64,000 bases of DNA from Azospirillum sp. 412522 (GCF_019805165.1 NZ_RWIJ01000005.1:116324-180323); one strand, 5' to 3'. Positions 45,036 to 54,234 are shown, counted from the first letter of the stretch. Notes: generated by a model not told the origin, from the sequence alone. A program made the numbers and translations.

Positions 45036-45806
45036 TCACGGCGCCACCCAGTCGCCGCCGTTGACGTCCAGCGACGCACCGCTGATTTCGCTGGCGTGGT
45101 CGGACAGCAGGAAGAGGACGGATTTGGCGCAATCCCGGTCCGGCGGGATGCGGCCGACCGGGATGCGGGCGGCGGTTTCCGCCCGCAACGCGGTGCCGCC
45201 GTCCTCCAGCGAGTCGAAGTAGCCTTGGAGCGGCACGCCATCCATCCAGCCCATCAGGGCGGTGTTGACGCGGATGCCGGTGCCGGCGAGTTCCACCGCC
45301 AGCTGGCGGGTCAACTGGCCGAGCGCCGCCTTGCCCATGGCATAGCCGCCCTCGCCGGGAAAGGGACGGCGGGTGGCCATCGTCGACACGTTGACGATGG
45401 AGCCGCCACCCTGCCGCCTCATGACCGGGATCACGGCCTGGGCGATGCGCAGGCCGCCCACGGCGATCACGTCGAGCGCCCGCGACACCTGCCCGATGTC
45501 GCAGCGCTCCAGCGGTGCCCAATCCGGGTGGTAGTAAGCGGAATGGATCAGCCCGTCGATGCGGCCGAACGCCCGCACCGCCTCGTCGGCCAAGCGCCGG
45601 CACTGGTCCGTGTCGGTCACGTCGGTGGGTACCGCGACCGCCGCGCCGCCGGCGGCGGAGATCTCGTCCCGCAGCGCGCCGATGACGTCGGCCGAGCGCG
45701 CGGAGATGACGACCTTGGCCCCTTCCGCCGCGGCCCCGCGGCACAGCGCCTGCCCCATCCCGGGGCCCACCCCGGTGACGACGACGACCTTGTCCTTCAG
45801 TATCAT
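45036..45806 (-). CDS. Short-chain dehydrogenase/reductase
   Basis: A 256-residue SDR with 'VVVVTGVGPGMGQALCRGAA' (TGxxxGxG), 'AVPTDVTDTDQC', Ser in 'IVNVSTMATRR' and Tyr/Lys in 'YAMGKAALGQL', ending 'GASLDVNGGDWVAP'. The usual NNAG is replaced by 'IHSAYYH', a variant found in some steroid- or terpene-related SDRs. The start ATG overlaps the stop of the sulfotransferase gene (ATGA), so the two are translationally coupled. Confidence 0.92.
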   Translation of the reverse strand: MILKDKVVVVTGVGPGMGQALCRGAAAEGAKVVISARSADVIGALRDEISAAGGAAVAVPTDVTDTDQCRRLADEAVRAFGRIDGLIHSAYYHPDWAPLERCDIGQVSRALDVIAVGGLRIAQAVIPVMRRQGGGSIVNVSTMATRRPFPGEGGYAMGKAALGQLTRQLAVELAGTGIRVNTALMGWMDGVPLQGYFDSLEDGGTALRAETAARIPVGRIPPDRDCAKSVLFLLSDHASEISGASLDVNGGDWVAP

Positions 45807-46957
45807 GACGCCACGCTTTGTTCGTAGAAGGCGAAATCGGCCGCGATTCCCTGAGGAGTGAGGCCGAACGTCTCGGCGCTGTACTTGTGGCGCGGGCGCT
45901 TCTCGCGCGCGTTCGCCGCGACGCAGGCCTGCATCGCCGCCTCGTCGCCTGGGCCGAATGCGAGGCCCATGGCCTGCATCGCCGCCTTGCCGGCGCCGAG
46001 GGGATCCTGCACGGTCCGGCGATAGTCGATGTCGATGACCTTTCCGGCCGGCAGCCCCGCGCGGATCGCCTCGAAGTGCTTCAACCCGTCCACGAACCGC
46101 TTCGTCCAGTACGCTCCCTGGGTTTCCCGGCGGTAGGTCGTGCTGGCGTTGATGGTCATGGACGCGCACATGCTGCAATAGCTCGGCAGCACCTCGGCCG
46201 GATCGCGGTGGGTCATCACCAGCGTCGCCTCGGGGAAGACGGTGATCAGGCCGCCCAGGCCGCCCAGCAGATGGTGCGGCGTCTTCAAGACCCACTTCCG
46301 TCCACGCCGCCAGGGCGACTGGCTCTGCAGGACCTGCAGCCAGACCCGGAGTTCCCGATAGGCGCGCTTGTGGTCCTGCTCGGCTTGCCAGAAGCCATAA
46401 CCCGGGATGTGCATCATCGAGTCCCAGGTCGTCGACAGGAAGGTCTTGTCGAGGAGGATGATCTCCTCGGCGACCTCCATCGCGTCGATCGGGTCGATGC
46501 TTTCGAAGTCCGGCCATGCCGTCAGAAGATCCTGCACGACCTGCTTGGCGAGTTCCTGGCGCGGTGTCGGGTCGCCGGGCGCCTCGCCGTCCAACGGCAG
46601 CGGAAACGTCGTTTCCCACCAGTAGGGCGAGGTGAGCTGCGGCGAACTGGCGAGAAGCCGGTGGAGCATGGTGGAGCCGGTGCGCGGCAGACCGACGATC
46701 ACGCCGGCCACTTGGATGTCCTCGTCGAGGATCGCCGGCTGGTCCTTCAGCAGCTGCGTCAGCTTGAGGCGGTCCGTCAGGGCGGCGATGATCCGCTCCA
46801 CCGGTCCGCCGTCGGCCTGTTGCAGCCCGGCTTCCCGATTGATGAAGCCGACCAGCGCCTCCAGCGGGTCCATGAACCAGTCGTCGCCGAAGTCGTGCAG
46901 CCCTGTCCGGCGCTTTGCGACGTCCATCAGTCGATCCGTGGTGATCTGCACGGCCAT
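45803..46957 (-). CDS. Sulfotransferase family protein (PAPS-type)
   Basis: A 384-residue protein of the sulfotransferase_3 type. The 5'-phosphosulfate loop is 'VIVGLPRTGSTMLHRLLA', followed by 'QLTSPYWWETTFPLP', 'WVLKTPHHLLGGLGGL', and the 3'-phosphate region 'LVMTHRDPAEVLPSYCSM'. If active, it would move sulfate from PAPS to a hydroxyl. The cysD-cysNC-cysQ genes, which make PAPS and remove the PAP product, begin 1.7 kb away. Proteins of this family also occur in steroid-degradation loci, where their role is not established. It overlaps the downstream SDR gene. Confidence 0.88.
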   Translation of the reverse strand: MAVQITTDRLMDVAKRRTGLHDFGDDWFMDPLEALVGFINREAGLQQADGGPVERIIAALTDRLKLTQLLKDQPAILDEDIQVAGVIVGLPRTGSTMLHRLLASSPQLTSPYWWETTFPLPLDGEAPGDPTPRQELAKQVVQDLLTAWPDFESIDPIDAMEVAEEIILLDKTFLSTTWDSMMHIPGYGFWQAEQDHKRAYRELRVWLQVLQSQSPWRRGRKWVLKTPHHLLGGLGGLITVFPEATLVMTHRDPAEVLPSYCSMCASMTINASTTYRRETQGAYWTKRFVDGLKHFEAIRAGLPAGKVIDIDYRRTVQDPLGAGKAAMQAMGLAFGPGDEAAMQACVAANAREKRPRHKYSAETFGLTPQGIAADFAFYEQSVAS

Positions 46958-47001
46958 TCCCGTCCTTTCCTGTCTATGCATCGTTGGTGCCGCGCCGCCC
47001 A

Positions 47002-48090
47002 TCACAGCCGGATGACCCGCGTCGCCGGGACGGGATGCTCGGCAGCACCCGTCCAACGCCACAGCATGGTGCCGTGGCTATGACCGCAGGTGTCGAGCCA
47101 GTTGCCGAAGCCGGGATCGCGTGCGGTGACCACCACGGTCACCGTGCCGTCGGGGTTGAGGACGGCGCTGTGGTCGTTCACGTGGATCCGGGCGAAGCGG
47201 TAATCGAGCGATTCCATCCAGTAATTGTTGATCTGCAGGTTCCAGGTCCGGCAGGCGGGAATGCCGGTCTCGATGACCAGCGCCTCATCCTCCGCCAGCT
47301 GCCAGTAGCCATGCAGGTAATGGATCATCGGGTCGCCGCCGGCCCGCAGGAACATCGTCTGGTCGGTGGTGTCGAGACGATTTGCATGGCCGGCGCGGAA
47401 GCGCTCGGCCCACTCCACGAAGGTCCGCGCCGTGCCGCTCACGAAGCCGGCGGTGCGATCCAGCGCGCGCACGAGGAACTCCGGGTCGAGCGGGGCGGGC
47501 GTGGCCGGGCCGTCCAGAGCCGCGATCTCCATGCGATGCGGCGTCTCGCCGGCCCGGTCGCGGAAGGTCTGACGGACCACGATGAAACTGGTGTCTTCCG
47601 CCATCGGCAGCCAGTTCGCCGCATCGGCGGGCCGCTCCTGGCTGACGATGATCTCGAAGCTGCCGTCCGCCGCGACCGCCATCTCCTCCAGGGCAAGCTC
47701 CCCCGTGGACGCCATGCTGCCGTCGATGGCATAGCGGTTGGCCTTGGACCCGAAGGTCAGGATCGGGCAGGTACCGAGCGTGCCGGTGATACGGTAGCGG
47801 CGCCGTGGATGGACCGTGGCGTTCAGATAATGGTTGTCAGGATTGTCCGCCCCAATCTTCGCGGTGCTGTGCGACGCCTGGTAGAAGCCGGGAAAATCCG
47901 GATCGGCCCATTCGAGATTCATGTCGAGGGAGATCCGCAGCAGCCGGGTGAGATAGCGGAACCCCTCGGCGCGGTCGAGCGGGTTGGCTGCCGCCCGGGA
48001 TTCAAGGACGATGTCGCCGGCGCGTTCCATCGCGCGGCAGAAGTCCCGCCACGACTGACCGCTCATCACGTCGTCCGTTGCTTTCGTCAT
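47002..48090 (-). CDS. DUF1214 domain-containing protein
   Basis: A 362-residue protein whose C-terminal third contains the DUF1214 signature: 'YWQLAEDEALVIETGIPACR', 'WNLQINNYWMESLDYR' and 'VVVTARDPGFGNWLDTCGHS'. No signal peptide is seen. Function is unknown; in other genomes the domain often accompanies DUF1254 proteins, but no DUF1254 is present here. The ATG at 48090 is used, since the upstream extension is unlike coding sequence. It starts the run that continues with the sulfotransferase 44 bp downstream. Confidence 0.87.
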   Translation of the reverse strand: MTKATDDVMSGQSWRDFCRAMERAGDIVLESRAAANPLDRAEGFRYLTRLLRISLDMNLEWADPDFPGFYQASHSTAKIGADNPDNHYLNATVHPRRRYRITGTLGTCPILTFGSKANRYAIDGSMASTGELALEEMAVAADGSFEIIVSQERPADAANWLPMAEDTSFIVVRQTFRDRAGETPHRMEIAALDGPATPAPLDPEFLVRALDRTAGFVSGTARTFVEWAERFRAGHANRLDTTDQTMFLRAGGDPMIHYLHGYWQLAEDEALVIETGIPACRTWNLQINNYWMESLDYRFARIHVNDHSAVLNPDGTVTVVVTARDPGFGNWLDTCGHSHGTMLWRWTGAAEHPVPATRVIRL

Positions 48091-48217
48091 GATGCCCTCG
48101 CCGCAGTGGCCTAATCGCGGCTTGGCCGCATGCCGTGCAGGGTAGGGTGATGCCGTACAACCCGGCAACGGGCCGGATTTTACCCGATGCGACACCGCTT
48201 TCGCCGACAGGACGCGT

Positions 48218-49093
48218 TCAGCCGGCGGAGCGGCCACGCCGTGCGAATTCCTGAGGGGAGCAGCCCGCCCGTCGGCGGAAGGCCGTGGAGAAGCTGCTCG
48301 GGCTTGCGAACCGCAGGCGGTGCGCGATCTCCTTCAACGCAAGTGCCTTGTCCAGTACCATGCGTTCGGCCCGCGCCTGCCGGGCCACCTCGATGGTTTC
48401 CGACAGCGTGCAGTCCTTCGAGGCCCGGTAGGCGCGGGCGAGATGCCGGGGACTCAGGCGCACCAGGCGGGCGAGTTCGTCCACGGTCGGCGGCATGGCC
48501 GCGTCGTCATGGATCCGCTCCTCGATCCGGCGCAGCTGCCAGGGCGCGAGCCCGCCATGCGCCGGCTGGTCGGCGACGGCGCGTCCGGCCAGATGGCGCA
48601 CCAGCTCGACCGCCATCATGGTCGTAAGGCCGTCGAGGAGAAAGGACGAGGCCATTCCCGGCGCACGCATCTCCGACAAGGTCCGCCGCACCAACATCAG
48701 GACGGACGGCGCATCGACCTTGAGGAGCCTGCGCTGGATTTCCGGATCCGCGTGGTCGATGGCAAGCTCCAGCCCCTCGCCGAAGGCTTGCGGGTGGAAG
48801 CTGACCCGCAGGAAGCACTGCTCGCCGCCCTCGCCGTAGGACTCGAGTTCCGTCGCGGCGGGTTGAAACATCATGTCGCCCATCGGGAAGAACGCCGGGT
48901 CATCGCTGTCGCGATAGCGCCCCGATTTCGCCCCCGATTTCCCTTGGCTCGAACCGGTGAGGTTGAAGCTGAGCGTAGGCTCTTCCTCCCGGAGCAGAAT
49001 CCGATTTGGCGAAGGCCACGTGTGCCGACACAGTTCCAGCGTCGCCCACGGTGTGCGGGCCTGCAGTGCAATGTTCCAGCCCTCGGCCATCAT
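48218..49093 (-). CDS. AraC family transcriptional regulator
   Basis: A 291-residue regulator with a C-terminal AraC DNA-binding domain: 'TVDELARLVRLSPRHLARAY' and 'LALKEIAHRLRFASPSSFST', followed by 'FRRRAGCSPQEFARRGR'. The N-terminal ~180 residues are the likely effector part; 'GDMMFQPAATELESYGEGGE' is typical of AraC proteins related to the one at 15842. ATG 49093 follows ggagag. It sits between the SDR pair and the DUF1214 gene on the same strand and probably controls one or both. Confidence 0.9.
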   Translation of the reverse strand: MMAEGWNIALQARTPWATLELCRHTWPSPNRILLREEEPTLSFNLTGSSQGKSGAKSGRYRDSDDPAFFPMGDMMFQPAATELESYGEGGEQCFLRVSFHPQAFGEGLELAIDHADPEIQRRLLKVDAPSVLMLVRRTLSEMRAPGMASSFLLDGLTTMMAVELVRHLAGRAVADQPAHGGLAPWQLRRIEERIHDDAAMPPTVDELARLVRLSPRHLARAYRASKDCTLSETIEVARQARAERMVLDKALALKEIAHRLRFASPSSFSTAFRRRAGCSPQEFARRGRSAG

Positions 49094-49148
49094 GCGAACT
49101 CTCCGTCTCCCTTGTCCAGAACCCGCCGGCGGGTGCGGCCGGTCGGCG

Positions 49149-49910
49149 TCAGTCGAAGTTGGCCTGCCCACCGTCGAGGGGAATGGTGGCGCCGGTCAGG
49201 TAGCCGAACTCCGGTCCGACCAGCGTGGCGACGGCCCGCCCGATGTCCTCCTCGCACGCGCCGACGCGGCGCAGGGGGATGGTCTGGAAGAAGGCCGCGG
49301 CCTCTTCGGGGAACGCGTCGATCCAGCCCGTCATGCCGGGCGACAGGGCGTGCGGGGCGATGGAGAGCACGCGGATCCCGTCCACCCCCCACTCGGCGGC
49401 GGCGGCGCGGGTCAGCATGCGGATGGCCTGCTTGACGGCGGCGTAGGTGCCGTAGGTCGCCATGTCCCACCGGCGGGTGACGGAACTCGTCAGGTTCACG
49501 ATCACGCCGCCGCCGCGCGCCTTCATGTGCGGGTGGCACGCCTTCATCAGCCGGAAGGTCGCCATCGGTCCGCTGGTGAAGCTGCGCAGGAAGGCCTCGT
49601 CGCTGGTGTCGATCAGGGGGCCGAGCGCCACCTCCTGGGCGTTGTTGACCAGGATGTCGAGATGCCCGAAGGCATCCAGCGTCTCGTCGACGGCGCGCGC
49701 CAGATCCGCGGGGACGGTGACGTCGGCGGTCACCGGTACGGCCCGGCCCCCCCGCGCGGCGACGGCCCCGCAGGTGGCCGTGAGCTTGTCCGGGGTTCGG
49801 CCGCAGACGGCAACGGCGCAGCCCTCGGCGGCGAGCGCCAACGCGATGCCTTGGCCGACTCCTTGGCCGGCCCCGGTCACCAGGGCGACCTTGCCCTCGA
49901 GGCGGCTCAC
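49149..49910 (-). CDS. Short-chain dehydrogenase/reductase
   Basis: A 253-residue SDR: 'ALVTGAGQGVGQGIALALAA' (TGxxxGxG), 'ILVNNAQEVALGP' (NNAQ instead of NNAG), Ser in 'VNLTSSVTRR' and Tyr/Lys in 'YAAVKQAIRML', ending 'GATIPLDGGQANFD'. I start it at a GTG (49910) that overlaps the stop of the preceding SDR gene (GTGA), giving 'MSRLEGKVALVTG'. It forms a coupled pair with the SDR upstream. Confidence 0.92.
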   Translation of the reverse strand: MSRLEGKVALVTGAGQGVGQGIALALAAEGCAVAVCGRTPDKLTATCGAVAARGGRAVPVTADVTVPADLARAVDETLDAFGHLDILVNNAQEVALGPLIDTSDEAFLRSFTSGPMATFRLMKACHPHMKARGGGVIVNLTSSVTRRWDMATYGTYAAVKQAIRMLTRAAAAEWGVDGIRVLSIAPHALSPGMTGWIDAFPEEAAAFFQTIPLRRVGACEEDIGRAVATLVGPEFGYLTGATIPLDGGQANFD

Positions 49911-50746
49911 AGCGGCTCTCCGAACAGGCCCGCCAGCGGGGACGGCACCGCCGGATCCCAGGCGTGCCTTGCGCTTGCGGTCAGTCCGCCATCGACCACC
50001 ATGTGCGTGCCGGTCACGAAGGCGGCATCGTCGCTCGCCAAATACAGCGCGGCACGGGCGATGTCGTCGGGGCTGCCGGCGCGCGGGATGGGCTGGGCGT
50101 GCACGCACAGTTCGGCGACCCGCGCGGCCAGCTGGTCGGCCGCGGGGCGTGACAAGCCGGCGGATGCGCCGAAGATCGGGGTGGCGATCATGCCGGGGCA
50201 GATGGCGTTGACACGGATTTTTCGGGACCCCAGCTGGGCAGCGGCGGCTCTGCTCATGTGGATCACGGCCGCCTTGGCGGACGAGTAAGCCATCGGCCCC
50301 CATCCGGCCACCAGCCCGGCGACGGACGCGGTGTTGATGATGGAGCCTCCGCCCCGCGCCTCCATCAGGGGCGCGCCGTGCTTCGTGCCAAGCATCGGGC
50401 CGCGCACCAGGATGGAGAAGACCCTGTCCCACTGCGCCGCGTCGAACTGCGTTAGGTCCATCATCTGATCGCAGATGCCGGCGTTGTTGACCAGCACATC
50501 CAGCCCGCCGAAGGCTCCGGCCGCCGTCGCCATGGCCTGCATGACGTCGTCCTCGCGGGTCACGTCGCACCGGACATAGCGCAAACTCTCCGGGTATCGC
50601 TGCTCGAGGAGCCGTCCCTTTTCGTCCTGAATGTCGGCGACGACGACCTGTGCTCCTTCGGCGACGAAGAGTTCAACCGTGCTCAGGCCGATTCCCGATG
50701 CGCCGCCGGTGATCACGGCGACCTTCCTGTCCAAGCGCCCCGCCAT
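49907..50746 (-). CDS. Short-chain dehydrogenase/reductase
   Basis: A 279-residue SDR with 'AVITGGASGIGLSTVELFVA', the NAD-preferring 'VVVADIQDEKG', 'VLVNNAGICDQM', Ser in 'IINTASVAGLV', and Tyr/Lys in 'YSSAKAAVIHMS'. The C-terminal end is about 25 residues longer than usual. The ATG at 50746 ('MAGRLDRKVAVITG') is preferred to one 42 bases upstream. It is the first gene of the SDR pair, with a 332-bp promoter region ahead that carries a dyad shared with the BVMO/tetR promoter at 56286. Confidence 0.92.
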   Translation of the reverse strand: MAGRLDRKVAVITGGASGIGLSTVELFVAEGAQVVVADIQDEKGRLLEQRYPESLRYVRCDVTREDDVMQAMATAAGAFGGLDVLVNNAGICDQMMDLTQFDAAQWDRVFSILVRGPMLGTKHGAPLMEARGGGSIINTASVAGLVAGWGPMAYSSAKAAVIHMSRAAAAQLGSRKIRVNAICPGMIATPIFGASAGLSRPAADQLAARVAELCVHAQPIPRAGSPDDIARAALYLASDDAAFVTGTHMVVDGGLTASARHAWDPAVPSPLAGLFGEPL

Positions 50747-51078
50747 GTTCCGTCCCCGTTCGTTGTCGTTCGGTGGTACCTGCGGCATCCGCGCTTCTGG
50801 GCTTCAAAGCGGGCCGACGCCGCATTTGCGGTGTTTTGACAGGGATAGAATACGCATATAAACATACAATCAGCAATATGATCGTTGTATTCGGAGTGTT
50901 GCTGGCTAGGTGCTGCCGGGCCCTTGCGCGCCATCGACTATGTCGCCAATGAGTCGGGCTTCCGGAGCCGCGCCCGCCTCGACAAATCGGCGAGGGCGGT
51001 TTTCAGCGAACTGTCAGGGCTCGCGGCAGTGCGGGGACGCCGGCATGGAGTGTGCGGCGTCCTCGGTGAACCGGGACT
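50747..51078. promoter_or_regulatory. Promoter region of the SDR pair with 'aatacaacgat' motif (50881-50891)
   Basis: The + strand shows 'atacaa' (50864-50869) and 'ttgtat' (50885-50890) as a wide dyad. Read on the minus strand, its right part is 'aatacaacgat', identical to 56286-56296 in the promoter between the second BVMO and its TetR gene. The surrounding A/T-rich stretch (50830-50895) is the probable promoter of the SDR pair. No gene was recognised in this gap. Confidence 0.5.
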
Positions 51079-52521
51079 TCAGAGGACCACGAAATTGGCG
51101 AAATCGGGTTTGGCGGTCATTTGCCGGAAGCGGTCATAGGTCCAGGGCCAGGTGATCGGCACCCCGGTCTTGTCCAGATACCAGCTTGTGCAGCCCGATG
51201 CCCAGATGGTGTTGCGGTGCGCCTCCACCCGGTTCTTCTCATGCGTCGCAAAGGCGTCCTCGGCAATGAACAGCCCCTTGGCGTTGGTGGCGCTCAGCCG
51301 GGCGATCAATTGCTCGACATAGGCCCATTGCCGCTCCGCGATGTCGATCAGCGAGAAATTGCCCACGGGCGAGGTTGGGCCGTTCAGGAAGAACAGGTTC
51401 GGGAATTTGGGAATCGTGATGCCGAGATAGGCTGCGCAACGCTCGGCCCAGGCGATCTCGATGTCGGCGCCATCCAAACCCTTGACCGACATCGGCCGGA
51501 CGAAGCGGTCGGCCTGGAAGCCCGTCGCCAGGGCCAGAATGTCCAGCTCGTGGAGAACGCCACCGCCATCGATCACGCCTTCGGGCACGATGCGCTCGAC
51601 GCCGGCCACGACGGTCGTGACGTTGGGCCGCTGCACTGCATCGTAATAGGTCGAGGAGTAGATCAGCCGCTTGCAGGCCGCCTTGTAGGTGGGGCGCAGC
51701 TTTTCCCGCAGTTCGAGGTCCGAGACCGTGCTTTCCAGGTAGTTCCGGCAGAGCGATTCGATTTCCTCGATCTGCGGCGAATCCTTGTCGGTGATTCCGT
51801 TGGCGAAGCGATCGACGTTGTGCAGGAATTCCGGGGCGTAGCGCACCGCGTCGATGGCGGCGACGCTGGCGCGGAACGCCGCCTTTTCCTCCTCCGTGTA
51901 GGCCCGGTTGGGAAAGGGCATGATCCATTGCGGCGTGCGCTGGAAATGCACGATCCGATGCCCTTCAAGCCCGAGATGGGCGACGAGCTGCACGCCGGTG
52001 GACCCGTTGCCGATCACGCCGATGCGCTTGCCGGCCAGATCGACGTCCGTGTCCCAGCGCGCCGTATGCATGGCGACCCCGGCGAAACTGTCCAGGCCGG
52101 GAATGTCGGGCATCCTGGGGTGGTGCAGCACGCCGGTGGCGATGATCGCCACATTCGCATGATCAACCTCGCCGTTGGCGGCTTCAATCCGCCAGCGGTC
52201 GTCGATCCAGTCCATCGCCACGATCTCCGTGTTGAAGCGGATGAGCGGGCGGATGCCGAAATCATCGACTGTCTTTTCAAAATAGGCCTGGATCTCGGCC
52301 CCATCGGCCAGATAGGCCGACCATTCCGGGTTGGGCGCGAATTGGTAGGTGTAGGCGTGGGCCGGAACGTCGCAGGCAAGCCCCGGATAGCGGTTGTCCC
52401 GCCAGGTTCCTCCGATCCGCTCAGCCTTTTCATAGACCGTGATCTCGGTGTGCCCGGCTTCCTTCAGCTTGATGGCAGCGAGAATGCCGGACATTCCCGA
52501 GCCGACGATGGCAAAGCGCAT
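51079..52521 (-). CDS. Flavin-containing Baeyer-Villiger monooxygenase (type I)
   Basis: A 480-residue NAD(P)H/FAD monooxygenase. The FAD fold 'FAIVGSGMSGILAAIKLKEA' (GxGxxG at 7-12) and 'GGTWRDNRYPGLACDVPAHA' precede the BVMO fingerprint FxGxxxHxxxW in 'FAGVAMHTARWD'. The NADP fold 'IGVIGNGSTGVQLVAHL' follows. Type I BVMOs insert oxygen next to a ketone to give an ester or lactone. Length is at the short end for cyclohexanone-monooxygenase relatives. The ATG at 52521 gives the standard N-terminus. It lies downstream of the 2-oxoglutarate-oxygenase-like and VOC genes in the same direction. Confidence 0.93.
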   Translation of the reverse strand: MRFAIVGSGMSGILAAIKLKEAGHTEITVYEKAERIGGTWRDNRYPGLACDVPAHAYTYQFAPNPEWSAYLADGAEIQAYFEKTVDDFGIRPLIRFNTEIVAMDWIDDRWRIEAANGEVDHANVAIIATGVLHHPRMPDIPGLDSFAGVAMHTARWDTDVDLAGKRIGVIGNGSTGVQLVAHLGLEGHRIVHFQRTPQWIMPFPNRAYTEEEKAAFRASVAAIDAVRYAPEFLHNVDRFANGITDKDSPQIEEIESLCRNYLESTVSDLELREKLRPTYKAACKRLIYSSTYYDAVQRPNVTTVVAGVERIVPEGVIDGGGVLHELDILALATGFQADRFVRPMSVKGLDGADIEIAWAERCAAYLGITIPKFPNLFFLNGPTSPVGNFSLIDIAERQWAYVEQLIARLSATNAKGLFIAEDAFATHEKNRVEAHRNTIWASGCTSWYLDKTGVPITWPWTYDRFRQMTAKPDFANFVVL

Positions 52522-52692
52522 GGCGGCGCATCCTTGTGACAGAGTGTGCGGCGCCTCACGGCATACGCCGGAGTCCGGACGGACCATGATCCGGGCGGAC
52601 GGCAGGGAGGCGCGATTCGTCCGGGAGGTCGGCCGGACCGGGACTCTGTTCCATGTCCGGCGCCGTTCCCTCCCGTGTCGTGTGTCGTCGGC

Positions 52693-53751
52693 TCAGGCCG
52701 CCCGTTCCTCGGTTTCATCCGCCGGAATGTTGGTCGGGCCACCGATGTCGTAGACCTGCGAAACGAGGCCGATGAATTGGCGGTCGTTCATGGGATCGGT
52801 CGGCGTTTCAAAGACGATGCCGCGCCGGCGCATGTCGGCGATCAGCATGTCGATGGCCTGCTCCCGACCGATGTCATCGGTGTGGTCGAGCGCCACCTTC
52901 AACTCCTGGAGATCCCTGTAGACGCGCGCGCCCCAATGGACCAGGAAACGCATCTCCCGGGCCGGAATCGTCTGGCTTACCTTGCCGAAGGTCGAGATTT
53001 GCCAATCGTCGGCGGTCGCCGGATCGGCCCCGAAGGTCGAGGAGATGTCGAGGCCGGCCGGCCTGCGCATGGCGACCGGGCCGGCGGCCTGGCCGTGGTG
53101 GAACATCATCTCGTTCTCGACGACGACCGCCCGGCCCCACATCGGTCCGTTGATCTGCAACGGTTCGCCACGCGGGCCGTCGGGCCAGCAGTTGAAGCCG
53201 CCGCCGATGCGCCCCTTGTAGTACCAGGCGATGACCTGTCCCTTCTTGGCCTGCCAATGACGGAACAGGCAGGATTTCGCCATGGTCAGCAGCAGCCAGA
53301 GCGGCGTGTTCTCCATGGTCATGCCACGGAACACGGTTCCGTCGAGGTGCGGCGGGCCGCCGATGGGCGTCGGGCCTTGGATGTTGAACAGGAAGGTTTC
53401 CGGTTCGGCGTAGCGCGCTCCCCAGTAGCCGCGCACCAGCTCCAAAAAATGGGAATTGTAGTAGCAGTCTTCGAGTTCGGGATAGAAACACACCCCCTGC
53501 CGCGCGAGATAGCCGCGAAAGACCGGGTTGAGGATCATGTCCCAGGTGAGGGTGACGCCCTCCGGGATTTTCCCCGAGGTGGTGGCGATGACCTCTTCCG
53601 GCGTCTTGAAATTCTCGGCGAGGATCAGCGGCCAGGGACCGTTCCGGCGCACCACGTCGAGCAGGCGGCGGTGCTGGTCCTCGGTGTAGGCGTTCTCGAT
53701 GATCCGGGGGCGCGCGACCGGACGGAAATTGTCGGCGAGTTCGGGAAGCAT
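52693..53751 (-). CDS. Uncharacterised protein with a possible Fe(II)-oxygenase facial triad
   Basis: A 352-residue protein with no secure family. Visible features are 'VFRGYLARQGVCFYPELEDC', then 'PIGGPPHLDGTVFRGMTMEN' with an HxD pair, a tryptophan-rich middle, and 'EMMFHHGQAAGPVAMRRP' with later histidines and arginines. An HxD followed by a distal His and Arg is the pattern of Fe(II)/2-oxoglutarate oxygenases such as phytanoyl-CoA hydroxylases, but the spacing has not been checked against a profile. No signal peptide or membrane segment. It sits between two BVMO genes with a VOC gene, so a role in the same pathway is likely. Confidence 0.8.
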   Translation of the reverse strand: MLPELADNFRPVARPRIIENAYTEDQHRRLLDVVRRNGPWPLILAENFKTPEEVIATTSGKIPEGVTLTWDMILNPVFRGYLARQGVCFYPELEDCYYNSHFLELVRGYWGARYAEPETFLFNIQGPTPIGGPPHLDGTVFRGMTMENTPLWLLLTMAKSCLFRHWQAKKGQVIAWYYKGRIGGGFNCWPDGPRGEPLQINGPMWGRAVVVENEMMFHHGQAAGPVAMRRPAGLDISSTFGADPATADDWQISTFGKVSQTIPAREMRFLVHWGARVYRDLQELKVALDHTDDIGREQAIDMLIADMRRRGIVFETPTDPMNDRQFIGLVSQVYDIGGPTNIPADETEERAA

Positions 53752-53777
53752 GGCATGGAGTCCTGCAAAATGGCGGG

Positions 53778-54200
53778 TCAGGCGGCGTCCATCTGGACCA
53801 CTTCGGTCACATGGCCCTCGGGATCGAGCACGAAGGCGACACGGATGCCGAAGTCGGGGATGGCACGGATCGGCTCCGGCACGCGTCCCCCGGCGGCTTC
53901 GGCGCGTCCGAGCAGAGCCTCCAGATCGGTGGTGACGAAGCCCTGCACGGCTTCCCCGACCAACGGGGCTGCCGAATCCAGATATGTGATCAGCGTCAGT
54001 GCCGGGCCGCCCTGATAGGTCGATTGATAGGTGATCTCGTCGATCGCGCGGCCGAGCATCACATCCTGGTGTCGGTTGAACGGGATCAGGCCGAACACCT
54101 CCTCGTAGAAGGCGGCTATGGCGTCGAGGTCATGCACGAAGATCTTGCTGAAGCCGAATTGCGTGGCACGCGTCGTGCCGAAGGGGCGCGGATCGGTCAT
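53778..54200 (-). CDS. VOC superfamily protein (paralogue of the one at 26233)
   Basis: A 140-residue vicinal-oxygen-chelate protein: 'FGFSKIFVHDLDAIAAFYEE', 'GGPALTLITYLD', and 'IRVAFVLDPEGHVTEVVQ' with the metal-ligand Glu. It aligns end to end with the VOC protein at 26233-26628, including 'RVAFV(T/L)DPEGH'. The two catabolic regions therefore share this step. The reaction is unknown. Neighbours are a BVMO on one side and the HxD protein 26 bp away on the other. Confidence 0.88.
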   Translation of the reverse strand: MTDPRPFGTTRATQFGFSKIFVHDLDAIAAFYEEVFGLIPFNRHQDVMLGRAIDEITYQSTYQGGPALTLITYLDSAAPLVGEAVQGFVTTDLEALLGRAEAAGGRVPEPIRAIPDFGIRVAFVLDPEGHVTEVVQMDAA

Positions 54201-54234
54201 CGAATGTGTCTTCCGTCGTTCGTGGGGGGCGGCG

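Noticed and set aside
50885..51139. A short plus-strand frame between the SDR pair and the first BVMO gene
   Set aside because: No ribosome site or motif, and it runs into the coding 3' end of the BVMO gene; treated as intergenic.
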